From contig JAJYNX010000115.1 of the NCBI GenBank assembly GCA_021786095.1, positions 1 to 57,830 on the forward strand: a stretch of DNA of 57,830 nt. Reading direction: 5' to 3'. Both the position numbers and the translations under genes were made by a program. The notes under the pieces are model-generated. The model saw only the letters and a program-made list of their open reading frames with translations, searched no databases and had not been told where the DNA came from. Source of the stretch: Actinomycetes bacterium (GTDB lineage Bacteria > Actinomycetota > Acidimicrobiia > Acidimicrobiales > RAAP-2). This document shows positions 41,008 through 50,134 of the stretch, one piece after another (the stretch's first letter is position 1; each line of letters begins with the position of its first letter).

Positions 41008-42339
41008 GTGCGCGCCGGGGACGGTGACGTCGTGGGCGTCTTCGTGATCGAGCCGCGTCTGGTCCGGGGCGCCGGGCCGACGCGCCAGGCCTACCTACGC
41101 CGCTCCCTGGCGGCGCTCGACCAGTCACTGGACGGCCGCCTGGTCGTGCGCGACGGCGACCCGGCCCTGGTGTTGGCGCACCTCGCGCGCTCGGTGGGCG
41201 CGAGGGAGGTGTTCGCCACGGGCGACACCACGCCCTGGAGCCGCGCGCGCGACGAGCGCGTCGGTGCGGCGCTGGCCAGTGCCGGGCTGCGCCTGCGGGT
41301 GCTGGACTCCCCCTACGCCGTGGCCCCCGGGACGCTGGCCACGGCGTCAGGTAGTCCCTACCGAGTCTTCGGCCCCTTCGAGCGCGCCTGGCGCCCCCTG
41401 GCGAGTGTGGCGTCGCCGAGACCGGCGAGCGCGCCGGACTGGCGCCGGGTGGTGAGCGAGGCGCCGACGTGGCCGAGTGGGCCCTACGCGGGGCGCCCCT
41501 GGTACTTCGGTGACCTGCCCGACGAGCCGCCTCCGGCGAGCGCGCCCGCGGGGGAGTCCGCGGCCCTGGCGCGTCTGGCGTCGCTCGGCGCGACCATCCA
41601 GGAGTACGCGACGGCGCGGGACCAGGTGGGGGTGGAGGGCACGACTCGTCTGAGCGCCGCACTGCACTTCGGCGAGCTGCACCCGCGCCAGGTCCTGGCG
41701 GTGCTCCGGGGATCCGGCCCCGGCCCCGCCGCGCTGTCACGCCAACTCGCCTGGCGCGACTTCTACGCCGACGTGCTGTGGCACTGGCCGTCGTCGCGTT
41801 GGCGCGCGCTGCAGCCGGCGATGGAGCGCCTGCGCGTGGACCGTGACGAAGCGGCCGCCGAGCGGTTCCGGCTCTGGGCGCGCGGGCGCACCGGGTACCC
41901 GCTGATCGACGCCGCGATGCGCCAGCTGCTGGCCGAGGGGTGGATGCACAACCGGGCGCGCATGGTCGCGGCCTCGTTCCTGGTCAAGCACCTGCACCTG
42001 GACTGGCGCTGGGGCGCACGGTGGTTCCTGTGGCGCCTCGTCGACGCCGACGTCGCCTCGAACCAGCACGGCTGGCAGTGGTGCGCCGGCGTGGGCACCG
42101 ACGCCGCACCGTTCTTCCGCGTCTTCAATCCGATCCGCCAGGCGCAGCGGGTCGACCCCGACGGCGCCTACGTGCGCCGCTACGTCGCCGAACTGGCGGG
42201 CAGTCCCGCCGCCGACTGCCTACGACCCGAGGGGGGAGCCGCGCACTACGCTCCGGCGATGGTCGATCTGGCGCGCGAGCGCGTCGAGGCGCTGGCGCGC
42301 TACCAGGAGGTGCGTCGCGGCGCACCGGTCGGACAGTGA
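41008..42339 (+). CDS. deoxyribodipyrimidine photolyase / cryptochrome family
   Basis: A flavin-dependent light-driven DNA repair enzyme. The 443-aa frame keeps an antenna-domain remainder and the complete FAD domain: TRLSAALHFGELHPRQ near residue 225, RQLAWRDFYADVLWHWP near 255, GYPLIDAAMRQLLAEGWMHNRARM near 305 and DADVASNQHGWQWCAGVGTDAAPFFRVFNP near 355. The expected N-terminus TLFWFRRDLRRADSPALEAA is encoded just upstream (about 40951-41007) but precedes the first ATG/GTG, so the start is unclear. It follows recO in the same frame after TAG and overlaps hemW. Confidence 0.92.
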   Translation: MRAGDGDVVGVFVIEPRLVRGAGPTRQAYLRRSLAALDQSLDGRLVVRDGDPALVLAHLARSVGAREVFATGDTTPWSRARDERVGAALASAGLRLRVLDSPYAVAPGTLATASGSPYRVFGPFERAWRPLASVASPRPASAPDWRRVVSEAPTWPSGPYAGRPWYFGDLPDEPPPASAPAGESAALARLASLGATIQEYATARDQVGVEGTTRLSAALHFGELHPRQVLAVLRGSGPGPAALSRQLAWRDFYADVLWHWPSSRWRALQPAMERLRVDRDEAAAERFRLWARGRTGYPLIDAAMRQLLAEGWMHNRARMVAASFLVKHLHLDWRWGARWFLWRLVDADVASNQHGWQWCAGVGTDAAPFFRVFNPIRQAQRVDPDGAYVRRYVAELAGSPAADCLRPEGGAAHYAPAMVDLARERVEALARYQEVRRGAPVGQ

Positions 42340-42350
42340 GGGGGTCCGCG

Positions 42351-43421
42351 GTGCGCGACTTCGGGGTGTACGTGCACGTGCCGTTCTGCGCGCATCGCTG
42401 CGACTACTGCGCCTTCGCGACCTACGCCGATCGCGACGACCTGATGGACGACTACGTCGACGCCGTGCTCGAGGAGATCAGGCGCCATCGCGGCGAGGTG
42501 CCGTCGGCCACGTCGGTGTTCTTCGGGGGCGGCACCCCGTCGCGCCTGCCCGCCTCGCGCCTGGTGGCGATCCTGGAGGCGATCGAGCGCACCGCGGACG
42601 CCGAGGTGACCGTGGAGTGCAACCCCGAGGACGCGGATCCGCGGCGACTGGCCAGCTACCGGGCGGGTGGGGTGACCCGGATGAGCTTCGGCGTGCAGTC
42701 GACGCGCGCCCACGTCCTGGCCGACCTGGGTCGACGCCACGGCGTCGGCGCGCACCGGGCCGTCTCGCGCGCGGTCACGGACGCCGGCTTCGCGACCTGG
42801 AACATGGACCTGATCATCGGCTCGCGCGCCGAGACGCTCGACGACGTCGCGGCGACCCTGGACGACCTGCTCTCCCTCGAGAACCCGCCGCCGCACCTCA
42901 GCTGCTACGCCCTCACCGCGGAGCCGGCGACGCCGCTCGGGCGTGACCCCGCGCGGCACCCCGACGAGGACGCCACCGCGGACGCCTACGACCTGGTGGG
43001 CCGCACTCTCGAGGGCGCGGGATACCAGTGGGAGGAGATCTCCAACTGGGCGCGACCGGGTCACGAGTGCCGCCACAACCACGTCTACTGGGACCAGGGC
43101 GACTACGTCGGCTACGGCTCGGCCGCCCACTCGCACCGCGACGGGCGGCGCTACTGGAACGTGCGCACGCCCGAGCGCTACATCGCGCGGGTGCGCGCGG
43201 GTCGCTCCGCGACGGCCGGCGAGGAGGTGCTCGACGAGGCGACCCGTCGCTTCGAGCGCGAGTCGCTGGCGCTGCGCACCCGGCGCGGAGTGCCCGTCGA
43301 GGCCTTCGAGTCGCTCGACGAGATCCGCCACCTGGTTCGCGTGCGCGACGGGCGGGTGACCCTGGCGCCGCAGGGCCGACTGGTGGCCAACGCGGTGATC
43401 GTGCGCCTGCGCTCGAGTTGA
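42351..43421 (+). CDS. hemW: heme chaperone HemW (radical SAM)
   Basis: HemW carries heme and belongs to the oxygen-independent coproporphyrinogen oxidase-like radical SAM group. The 356 aa contain CAHRCDYCAF near residue 16 for the iron-sulfur cluster, FFGGGTPSRLP near 58, and MSFGVQS near 105, plus the C-terminal HemW region YWDQGDYVGYGSAAHSH. The Cys after CxxxCxxC that marks true HemN is absent. GAGGGGG precedes GTG 42351; GTG 42336 overlapping the photolyase stop is an alternative. Confidence 0.93.
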   Translation: MRDFGVYVHVPFCAHRCDYCAFATYADRDDLMDDYVDAVLEEIRRHRGEVPSATSVFFGGGTPSRLPASRLVAILEAIERTADAEVTVECNPEDADPRRLASYRAGGVTRMSFGVQSTRAHVLADLGRRHGVGAHRAVSRAVTDAGFATWNMDLIIGSRAETLDDVAATLDDLLSLENPPPHLSCYALTAEPATPLGRDPARHPDEDATADAYDLVGRTLEGAGYQWEEISNWARPGHECRHNHVYWDQGDYVGYGSAAHSHRDGRRYWNVRTPERYIARVRAGRSATAGEEVLDEATRRFERESLALRTRRGVPVEAFESLDEIRHLVRVRDGRVTLAPQGRLVANAVIVRLRSS

Positions 43422-43464
43422 CGGCACCGGCCCGAGGACGACCGGCCGGCGCGGCCCGACCCGG

Positions 43465-43470
43465 TAGCCT
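43465..43470 (+). promoter_or_regulatory. leaderless-type -10 box of glyS
   Basis: TAGCCT lies 6 bases before the ATG with no ribosome binding site. Confidence 0.55.
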
Positions 43471-43476
43471 AGGGCG

Positions 43477-44823
43477 ATGGCGAGCGCATCCGACCCCGTG
43501 GCGTCGCCCGACGCGGCGGACCACGACCTGCTGGAGAAGGTGATCAACCTGACCAAGCGGCGGGGGTTCATCTTCCCGTCGGCCGAGATCTACGGGGGGT
43601 TTCGTTCGGCCTACGACTACGGCCCCCTGGGCGTCAACATGCTGCGCAACGTCAAGCAGGCGTGGTGGCGATCCATGGTGCAGCTGCGCGACGACGTCGT
43701 GGGCATCGACGCGGCGATCCTGGGACCTCCGGCGATCTGGGAGGCGTCGGGCCACCTCGCGACCTTCACCGACCCGCTGGTCGACTGCCGGCGCTGTCAC
43801 GAGCGCTGGCGCGAGGACAAGATCGACGGGGTGTGCCCGAACTGCGGCTCCACCGAGTTCACCGAGGCGCGCGCCTTCAACCTGATGTTCAAGACCCAGG
43901 CGGGCCCGGTGGAGGGCGAGGGGGCCACGGCCTACCTGCGCCCCGAGACGGCCCAGGGGATGTTTACGAACTTCGCCAACGTCCTGACCACGACGCGTCG
44001 GCGCCCGCCCTTCGGCATCGCCCAGGTCGGCAAGTCGTTTCGCAACGAGATCACCCCCCAGAACTTCGTGTTCCGCACTCGCGAGTTCGAGCAGATGGAG
44101 ATGGAGTACTTCGTGGCGCCCGCCGAGGCCGAGCACTGGTACCGCTACTGGATCGAGACGCGCTACGCCTGGTACCGGGACCTGGGGATCCCGGCGTCGC
44201 TGCTCCGTCGCCACGAGCACGCACCCGAGGACCTCTCGCACTACTCGCGCGGCACCACCGACATCGAGTTCGACTATCCGTGGGGCTTCGACGAGCTCGA
44301 GGGCATCGCCAATCGCGGCGACTACGACCTGACCCAACACTCGCGCGCCTCGGGGGTTCGCCTGGAGTACTTCGACCAGGCCACCGGTGAGCGCTACACG
44401 CCCTACGTCATCGAGCCGGCGGCCGGGGCCACGAGGGCGATGATGGCCTTCCTGCTCGCCGCCTACCACGAGGACGTGGTCGAGGGGGAGACGCGCACCG
44501 TGCTGCGCCTGGACTGGCGCCTGGCGCCCTACCAGGTGGCCGTGCTGCCGCTGTCCAAGAAGCCCGAGCTGGAGGCGGTGTCGCGCGACGTGCTGACGCG
44601 GCTGCAGCCGCACTACATGTGCGACTTCGACGTGACCCAGTCGATCGGCCGGCGCTACCGGCGCCAGGACGAGGTCGGGACCCCCTACTGCGTGACGGTC
44701 GACTTCCAGACTCTCGAGGATCGGGCGGTGACGGTGCGCGATCGCGACACCACCGCCCAGACTCGGGTGCCGATCGACGACCTGGTGAGCGAGTTGCGCC
44801 GGCGTACCGGTCAGGACGGCTAG
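43477..44823 (+). CDS. glyS: glycyl-tRNA synthetase (alpha2 type)
   Basis: A class II synthetase charging tRNA-Gly. The 448 aa include KRRGFIFPSAEIYGGFRSAYDYGPLG near residue 28, a four-cysteine zinc insert CRRCHERW...CPNCG near 105-125, motif 2 GKSFRNEITPQNFVFRTREFEQMEMEYF, and motif 3 at the C-terminal end. It is the dimeric GlyQS/Glys1-type protein, not the heterotetramer. Start at ATG 43477 behind a leaderless-type box. It ends four bases into the convergent MFS gene. Confidence 0.97.
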   Translation: MASASDPVASPDAADHDLLEKVINLTKRRGFIFPSAEIYGGFRSAYDYGPLGVNMLRNVKQAWWRSMVQLRDDVVGIDAAILGPPAIWEASGHLATFTDPLVDCRRCHERWREDKIDGVCPNCGSTEFTEARAFNLMFKTQAGPVEGEGATAYLRPETAQGMFTNFANVLTTTRRRPPFGIAQVGKSFRNEITPQNFVFRTREFEQMEMEYFVAPAEAEHWYRYWIETRYAWYRDLGIPASLLRRHEHAPEDLSHYSRGTTDIEFDYPWGFDELEGIANRGDYDLTQHSRASGVRLEYFDQATGERYTPYVIEPAAGATRAMMAFLLAAYHEDVVEGETRTVLRLDWRLAPYQVAVLPLSKKPELEAVSRDVLTRLQPHYMCDFDVTQSIGRRYRRQDEVGTPYCVTVDFQTLEDRAVTVRDRDTTAQTRVPIDDLVSELRRRTGQDG

Positions 44824-46034
44824 AGCGCCAGCCGCTCCTGGCGGGCGGTGCGCCGGGTCGCGCGTCGGGTGAGCCCCTCGCCGGCGGCGGGGATCAGCAG
44901 CGCCAGGCCCAGCGCCGCCCCGAGCCAGCAGTCGCCGGTCCACCCGGCGGCGGCGTAGACCTGACCCGCCGCGTAGGAGCCGAACGCCGCGCCGAGGAAG
45001 CAGCAGACCATGTACACGCTGTTGACGCGACTGCGCGACCCCGGCGCGAGGCCGTAGATGACCGACTGGTTGGTGATGTGGGTGCCCTGCATGCCGGCGT
45101 CGAGCACCACGATCCCCAGCGCCAGGCCGACCGCGCTGGCTCGTCCCAGCCAGAGCACGCCGTAGGCGAGGGTGACCAGGGTGGCCGTGGCGACGGTGGC
45201 CGCGCGGGTGCGGCGCCGATCGGCGAGGTGGCCCGCGGCGTTCGCGGCCAGGACGCCAGCCACCCCGAACAGGCCGAAGAGGCCGATGACGGCGTTGGAG
45301 TAGTGGAAGGGCGCGCCGGCGAGGTGGAACGAGATCGTCGTCCACAGGACGTTGAAGGAGGCGAAGACCACCGCCCCGTACCACGCGCGCCGGCGCAGCG
45401 GGGCCGACGTCACCAGCAGCGCGAAGGTGCTCGCGACCAGCGCACGGTAGCGCAGCGACGCGCGCGCCGGCTCGTCGGGGAGCACCCGGTACAGGACGCC
45501 GGCCGTGAGCATCAGGGCGAGTGCCGCGCCCCAGTAGACGCTGCGCCAGCCCGCCGCTTGGGCGAGCAGGCCCGACACGGTGCGCGAGAGCAGGATGCCC
45601 ATCAAGAGCCCGGTCATCACCCAGGCGATCACGCGTCCGCGGTAGGCGCGAGGGGCGAGGTCGGCGGCAAAGGGCACGATGATCTGTCCGCCGACCGAGA
45701 CGACGCCGATGACCAGAGTGCACGCGGCGAAGAGCACGAAGGTGTGCGCCAGCGCGCCGAGGGCCATCAGCGCGCCCGCCGCGAGGAAGTCGAGCACCAC
45801 GAGGCGTCGGCGCGCCACCAGGTCGCCGAGCGGCACCAGGAAGGCGAGGCCGGCGGCGTAGCCCAGTTGAGCCAGGGTCATCAGGGTGGAGGCACTGGCC
45901 GTGGTGACCGCGAAGTCGTGGCGCACCTGGTGCAGCAGTGGCTGGAGGTAGTAGAGGTTCGCGACGATGATGCCCACTGCGGTGGCCATCACCACGAGCA
46001 GCCCGCGCGGCAGTGACGGCGTCGTCGCGTTCAC
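44820..46034 (-). CDS. MFS transporter
   Basis: A 404-aa major facilitator with about twelve hydrophobic segments. The loop-2/3 motif GDLVARRRLVVLD near residue 72 and the second-half counterpart GHLADRRRTRAA near 260 are visible, as in drug/proton antiporters of the NepI/AraJ type. GTG 46034 was chosen because it overlaps the thioesterase stop; the upstream frame has no hydrophobic pattern. The export substrate is unknown. Confidence 0.9.
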   Translation of the reverse strand: MNATTPSLPRGLLVVMATAVGIIVANLYYLQPLLHQVRHDFAVTTASASTLMTLAQLGYAAGLAFLVPLGDLVARRRLVVLDFLAAGALMALGALAHTFVLFAACTLVIGVVSVGGQIIVPFAADLAPRAYRGRVIAWVMTGLLMGILLSRTVSGLLAQAAGWRSVYWGAALALMLTAGVLYRVLPDEPARASLRYRALVASTFALLVTSAPLRRRAWYGAVVFASFNVLWTTISFHLAGAPFHYSNAVIGLFGLFGVAGVLAANAAGHLADRRRTRAATVATATLVTLAYGVLWLGRASAVGLALGIVVLDAGMQGTHITNQSVIYGLAPGSRSRVNSVYMVCCFLGAAFGSYAAGQVYAAAGWTGDCWLGAALGLALLIPAAGEGLTRRATRRTARQERLAL

Positions 46035-46468
46035 GAGGTCGCAGGAGCCTCGCTCGCGGGACGCGGCGTCGAGGGCAACGAGTAGGTGACCTGCGCCTTG
46101 GCGACGGGGTCGGTGGTGCCGCGCGAGAAGAGCTCCACGTCGACGACCGCCAACTTGCGCCCCAGCTTGAGCAGGCGCGTGCGCGCCAGCAGATCGCTGA
46201 GGGCGGGCTTGCGCAGGAAGTCGATGTGCAGACTTGTCGTCACCGCCAGCAGCACCGGGCCCACGCGAGCCATGATGGCGAGCCACGCCGCGGTGTCGGC
46301 CAGCATCATCATGGCCGGGCCCGATAGGGTGCCGCCGGGTCGACCGTGGCGCTCGGCGGCGGGCAAGCAGAGGAGCACCGCCTCTGACGTCACCTCCTCC
46401 ACCCGAGGAACCTCGTTGCCGGGGAAGGCGTCGACCAGTATGGCCTGGAGCTCCTCGACGCTCAACAC
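46031..46468 (-). CDS. PaaI-type hotdog thioesterase
   Basis: The 145-aa protein has the hotdog pattern: GGTLSGPAMMMLADTAAWLAIMARVG near residue 44, TTSLHIDFLRKPALSDLLARTRLLKLGRKLAVVDVELFS near 77. It is expected to hydrolyse acyl-CoA thioesters. The usual Asp/Glu on the long helix is Asp in MLADTAA. GTG start 46468 lies one base after the ABC permease stop, so it may share its transcript. Confidence 0.88.
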   Translation of the reverse strand: MLSVEELQAILVDAFPGNEVPRVEEVTSEAVLLCLPAAERHGRPGGTLSGPAMMMLADTAAWLAIMARVGPVLLAVTTSLHIDFLRKPALSDLLARTRLLKLGRKLAVVDVELFSRGTTDPVAKAQVTYSLPSTPRPASEAPATS

Positions 46469-46469
46469 G

Positions 46470-47276
46470 TCAGTCGGCTCGCCGGTAGCGCATGGTCGCG
46501 AGCGGACTGAGCACGGCGATGGCGCCCAGGGCCCAGAGCATCGAGATCCACACCGACGAGCCGACCGGGGCGCCCAGCATCAGCGCCCGCACGCCCTCGG
46601 CGACTTGGGAGACGGGCTGGTCGCGGGCGAATCCCTGGAGCCAGCCGGGCATGGACGACACCTGGACGAAGATCGAGGACGCGAAGGTCAGGGGGAAGAT
46701 GAGGGGGAAGGTCATCGCCTGGGCCGTCTCGGAGTTCGGTGCCGCCAGGCCGACGAAGGCGAAGCCCCACGACAGGCAGTAGGCGAAGAAGAGCATCAGC
46801 AGGCACGCGCCGACGTACGCCGCGACGCTGCCGTGGGGTCGAAAGCCCACGGCCAGGCCCACCAGGGTGATGACGATCAGGACCACGACGTTGCGGGCGA
46901 TGTCGGAGAGGGTTCGCCCGGCTAGCACGGCGCTGCGCGCCATCGGCAGCGCCCGGAAGCGCTCGATGAGCCCGCGCTGGAGATCCTCGGCCAGCCCGAT
47001 CGCGGTCCCGACGGCGCCGAAGATCGTCGTCTGGACCAGGATGCCCGGGATGAGGTAGTTCACGTAGTCGACGCCGGTGTGAATCGCCCCGCCGAAGACG
47101 TAGCGAAAGAGCAGGACGAACATCACGGGCTGGACGATGAGGAAGACTAGGGCGGTCGGGACGCGCACGATGGCGAGCAGGTTGCGCTGGGCCATGGTGA
47201 ACGTGTCGCTGACGGCCCAGCGCAGCCGGTGCTCGGCGACGGTCGGATCCGACGTCACGGGCGGGCTGGTCGTCAC
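46470..47276 (-). CDS. ABC-2 type permease (DrrB-like)
   Basis: The 268-aa membrane subunit has six hydrophobic segments and the ABC-2 signature LIPGILVQTTIFGAVGTAIGLAEDLQRGLIERFRALPMARSAVLAGRTLSD. This is the DrrB type that pairs with DrrA-like ATPases for drug or lipid efflux. The start overlaps the ATPase stop by four bases (47273-47276). Confidence 0.92.
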   Translation of the reverse strand: MTTSPPVTSDPTVAEHRLRWAVSDTFTMAQRNLLAIVRVPTALVFLIVQPVMFVLLFRYVFGGAIHTGVDYVNYLIPGILVQTTIFGAVGTAIGLAEDLQRGLIERFRALPMARSAVLAGRTLSDIARNVVVLIVITLVGLAVGFRPHGSVAAYVGACLLMLFFAYCLSWGFAFVGLAAPNSETAQAMTFPLIFPLTFASSIFVQVSSMPGWLQGFARDQPVSQVAEGVRALMLGAPVGSSVWISMLWALGAIAVLSPLATMRYRRAD

Positions 47277-48274
47277 GCGCGGGCCCGGCGCGCCTCGCGG
47301 CCCCGAGGCGCCGCGTCGGGCTCCTCGTCCTTCTCGGTTCGGTGGCCCGTCAGGCTCAGGAAGACGTCGTCGAGGCTGGGCTCGCGCAGCGACAGACCGG
47401 CGAGGGCGAGTCCCGCCGCGTCGACGCGACGCAGCACGTCGGCCGCGGCGCTGGGACCACGCTCGACGGTGAGCTCGATGACCGTTCCCTCGACGTTCGC
47501 GGGCTTGGTGGAGGCGTCACCGATCAGCGCCAGCGCACGGCGCGCGTCCTCGGTGCTGAAGAAGTGCACCTCGAGCACGGTGGCACCCAACCGGGTCTTC
47601 AGCTCGCGCGACGTGCCCTGCGCGATGATCGTGCCGTGGTCGAGCACGACCAGCTGTCGGGCCAGTCGGTCCGCCTCCTCGAGGTACTGCGTGGTCAGCA
47701 GCACCGTGACGCCGTCCTCGACCAGTCCCTCGATGATGCCCCAGAGATCCTGGCGGCTCTGGGGGTCGAGGCCCGTCGTCGGCTCGTCCAGGAAGAGCAG
47801 GGGAGGGTCCGCGACCAGGGCGGCGGCGAGGTCGAGGCGCCGGCGCATGCCGCCCGAGTAGGTCTTGGTCGAGCGGTCGGCGGCCTCGCTCAGCCCGAAC
47901 TGCTCGAGGAGCTGACGCGCGCGTGACACCGCCACCGACGTGCGCAGGTGGTTCAGTCGTCCGATCATGCGCAGGTTCTCTAGGCCGGTCAGGTTCTCGT
48001 CGACGGTCGCGTACTGCCCGGCCAGCCCGATGCTCTGGCGAACCCGCTGGGGCTGGCGCACCACGTCGAAGCCGTTCACCATCGCCGTGCCCGACGTCGG
48101 GGCGAGGATGGTCGACAGGATGCGCACCATCGTGGTCTTGCCCGACCCGTTGGGCCCGAGCAGCCCGAAGACCTCGCCGCGCGGCACGTGCAGCGAGACC
48201 CCGTCGAGGGCCCGCAGCGCGCCACCGTCGAAGGTGCGAACCACGTTGAGGGCCTCGACCGCGAATTCGGACAC
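47273..48274 (-). CDS. ABC transporter ATP-binding protein (DrrA-like)
   Basis: The 333 aa carry Walker A GPNGSGKTT near residue 40, the Q-loop, signature YSGGMRRRLDLAAALV near 140, Walker B LLFLDEPTTGLD near 160 and the H-loop LLTTQY. The C-terminal extension with LRRVDAAGLALAGLSLREPSLDDVFLSLTGH is the DrrA/NodI type. With the permease it forms an exporter. GTG start 48274 is preceded by TAGACT seven bases upstream. Confidence 0.95.
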   Translation of the reverse strand: MSEFAVEALNVVRTFDGGALRALDGVSLHVPRGEVFGLLGPNGSGKTTMVRILSTILAPTSGTAMVNGFDVVRQPQRVRQSIGLAGQYATVDENLTGLENLRMIGRLNHLRTSVAVSRARQLLEQFGLSEAADRSTKTYSGGMRRRLDLAAALVADPPLLFLDEPTTGLDPQSRQDLWGIIEGLVEDGVTVLLTTQYLEEADRLARQLVVLDHGTIIAQGTSRELKTRLGATVLEVHFFSTEDARRALALIGDASTKPANVEGTVIELTVERGPSAAADVLRRVDAAGLALAGLSLREPSLDDVFLSLTGHRTEKDEEPDAAPRGREARRARA

Positions 48275-48281
48275 GGAGCGC

Positions 48282-48287
48282 AGTCTA
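48282..48287 (-). promoter_or_regulatory. leaderless-type -10 box of DrrA-like gene
   Basis: TAGACT on the minus strand, 7 bases before the GTG. Confidence 0.55.
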
Positions 48288-48322
48288 GGGAGGGTCCCCG
48301 CACGCGCGCCTCACCGAGACGG

Positions 48323-48328
48323 TACGTT
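48323..48328 (+). promoter_or_regulatory. leaderless-type -10 box of dnaG
   Basis: TACGTT lies 6 bases before the dnaG ATG, in the divergent gap with the DrrA-like gene. No ribosome binding site is visible. Confidence 0.5.
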
Positions 48329-48334
48329 ACTGGC

Positions 48335-50134
48335 ATGGCTCTCGCGGACGACGACATCGCACAGGTGCGTGCCGCCACCGATATCGTCGCTCTGATCAGC
48401 GAGCACGTGGCGCTGAAGAAGAGCGGACGGCGCTGGAGCGGGTTGTGTCCCTTCCACGCCGAGAAGACGCCGTCGTTCTCCGTCAACGCCGAGGAGGGTC
48501 GGTACTACTGCTTCGGCTGCCGCGCGTCGGGCGACGCGATCACCTTCGTGCGCGAGGTGCAGCACCTCGACTTCGTCGACGCGGTGCGCCAGTTGGCCGA
48601 TCGGGCCGGCGTCGAACTGCACGAGGACGCGAGCGCCGGTGCCGCGCGTCACGAGCGCCAGGAGCTGCTGAGTGCCATGGCCGCCGCGGTCGACTGGTAC
48701 CACGACCGGCTGCTGCACGCGCCGGACGCCCGTCCCGCCCGCGAGTACCTGACCTCGCGCGGGATCGGTGGCGATCTCGCTCGTCAGTTCCGTCTCGGCT
48801 GGGCGCCCGACGACTGGGACGCGTTGTCGCGCGCGCTGCACCTGGACGAGCGTGTCCTGACCGGTACGGGCCTCGGCTTCGTGAATCAGCGCGGGCGTCG
48901 CCAGGACGCGATGCGCGCGCGGATCATCTTCCCGATCCTGGATCCGGCCGGTCACCCGGTGGCCCTGGGCGGGCGTATCCTGCCGGGTCGCGACGCCGGG
49001 GCTCGCGTCGAGGCCAAGTACAAGAACAGCCCCGAGACCCCCATCTACTCCAAGCGGCGCACCCTGTACGCGCTGAACTGGGCCAAGGAGGACGTGATCA
49101 GGTCGGGCGAGATCGTCGTGTGCGAGGGCTACACCGACGTGATCGCGCTCTTCGCCGCCGGCGTCACCCGTGCCGTGGCGACGTGTGGGACGGCGCTGGG
49201 TGAGGAGCACTTTCGCACGATGCGCAACTTCGCTCAGCGCATCGTCCTCGCCTACGACGCGGATCAGGCGGGCCAGAGCGCGGCCGCCTCGGTCTACCAG
49301 TGGGAGCGTCAGCACGAGGTGGACGTGGCGGTGGCGCGCCTGCCGCGCGGGAGCGATCCGGCCGAGCTGGCCCAGCGTGATCCCGACGCGCTGCGTCGTG
49401 CGGTCGCCGAGGCGATCCCCTTCCTGGCCTTTCGTCTCGAGCGGGTGCTGGAGTCGGCGAATCTCGCGACGGTGGAGGGTCGTGCGCGAGCAGCCGAGTC
49501 GGCGTTGGTGGTCCTGCGCGAGCACCCCAGCGAGCTCGTGCGCGACCAGTACGTGATGGAGGTGGCGGACCGCCTGCGCCTCGAGGCTCCTGCGCTGCGC
49601 CAGCGCCTGAGCGAGGGTCCCCGTGAGGTGGTGACGCTGAGCGAACCCGCGCCGCCTCGCGTTCGAGAGCCGGCGTCGCTGCCGCGTCCGGGCCAGGAGG
49701 CGCTGCGGCTCTGGGTGCACGTGGCGCGCGCGCGCGATCGCTTCGTGCCCGCGTACTTCGTGGACCCCGTGCAGCGTCGGGTGTTCGACGCGCTGCGCGA
49801 GGCCGACACACCTGGCGAGGCGATCGATCGGCTCGCGGCGAGCGGGGACGACGACGCCGCCGGAGTGCTGGCGCGCGTCGTCGTCGATGAGGTGGGCGAG
49901 GAGAGCGACGAGGCTGTGGCGGCGGTGGTGTCGCAGTTGATCCGCCACGCGACGCGCACGGCGCTGCGCGAGCTCGAGACCCAGCTGCGACGCGGCGAGA
50001 TCACGCCGGACGCGGCGAACGTGACGATACGCGACGTGAAGGAGCGCCTCGAGTGGCTGGGCACCGCCGAGGCTGGTCGCGCCGAGGAGGACCTGCGTGA
50101 CTGGCTGATCGACCGCGGGGCGTCGGTCCCGTGA
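48335..50134 (+). CDS. dnaG: DNA primase
   Basis: DnaG makes RNA primers at the replication fork. The 599 aa contain the CHC2 zinc finger CPFHAEKTPSFSVNAEEGRYYCFGC near residue 36-60, the RNA polymerase domain with EGYTDVIALFAAGV and AYDADQAGQSAA (TOPRIM), and the C-terminal DnaB-binding region. The ATG was chosen from the CHC2 distance. Its stop overlaps a sigma factor gene, the usual dnaG-sigma arrangement. Confidence 0.97.
   Translation: MALADDDIAQVRAATDIVALISEHVALKKSGRRWSGLCPFHAEKTPSFSVNAEEGRYYCFGCRASGDAITFVREVQHLDFVDAVRQLADRAGVELHEDASAGAARHERQELLSAMAAAVDWYHDRLLHAPDARPAREYLTSRGIGGDLARQFRLGWAPDDWDALSRALHLDERVLTGTGLGFVNQRGRRQDAMRARIIFPILDPAGHPVALGGRILPGRDAGARVEAKYKNSPETPIYSKRRTLYALNWAKEDVIRSGEIVVCEGYTDVIALFAAGVTRAVATCGTALGEEHFRTMRNFAQRIVLAYDADQAGQSAAASVYQWERQHEVDVAVARLPRGSDPAELAQRDPDALRRAVAEAIPFLAFRLERVLESANLATVEGRARAAESALVVLREHPSELVRDQYVMEVADRLRLEAPALRQRLSEGPREVVTLSEPAPPRVREPASLPRPGQEALRLWVHVARARDRFVPAYFVDPVQRRVFDALREADTPGEAIDRLAASGDDDAAGVLARVVVDEVGEESDEAVAAVVSQLIRHATRTALRELETQLRRGEITPDAANVTIRDVKERLEWLGTAEAGRAEEDLRDWLIDRGASVP

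Noticed and set aside
42913-45723. 936-aa minus-strand frame over hemW and glyS
   Set aside because: Overlaps two certain genes and has no domain.
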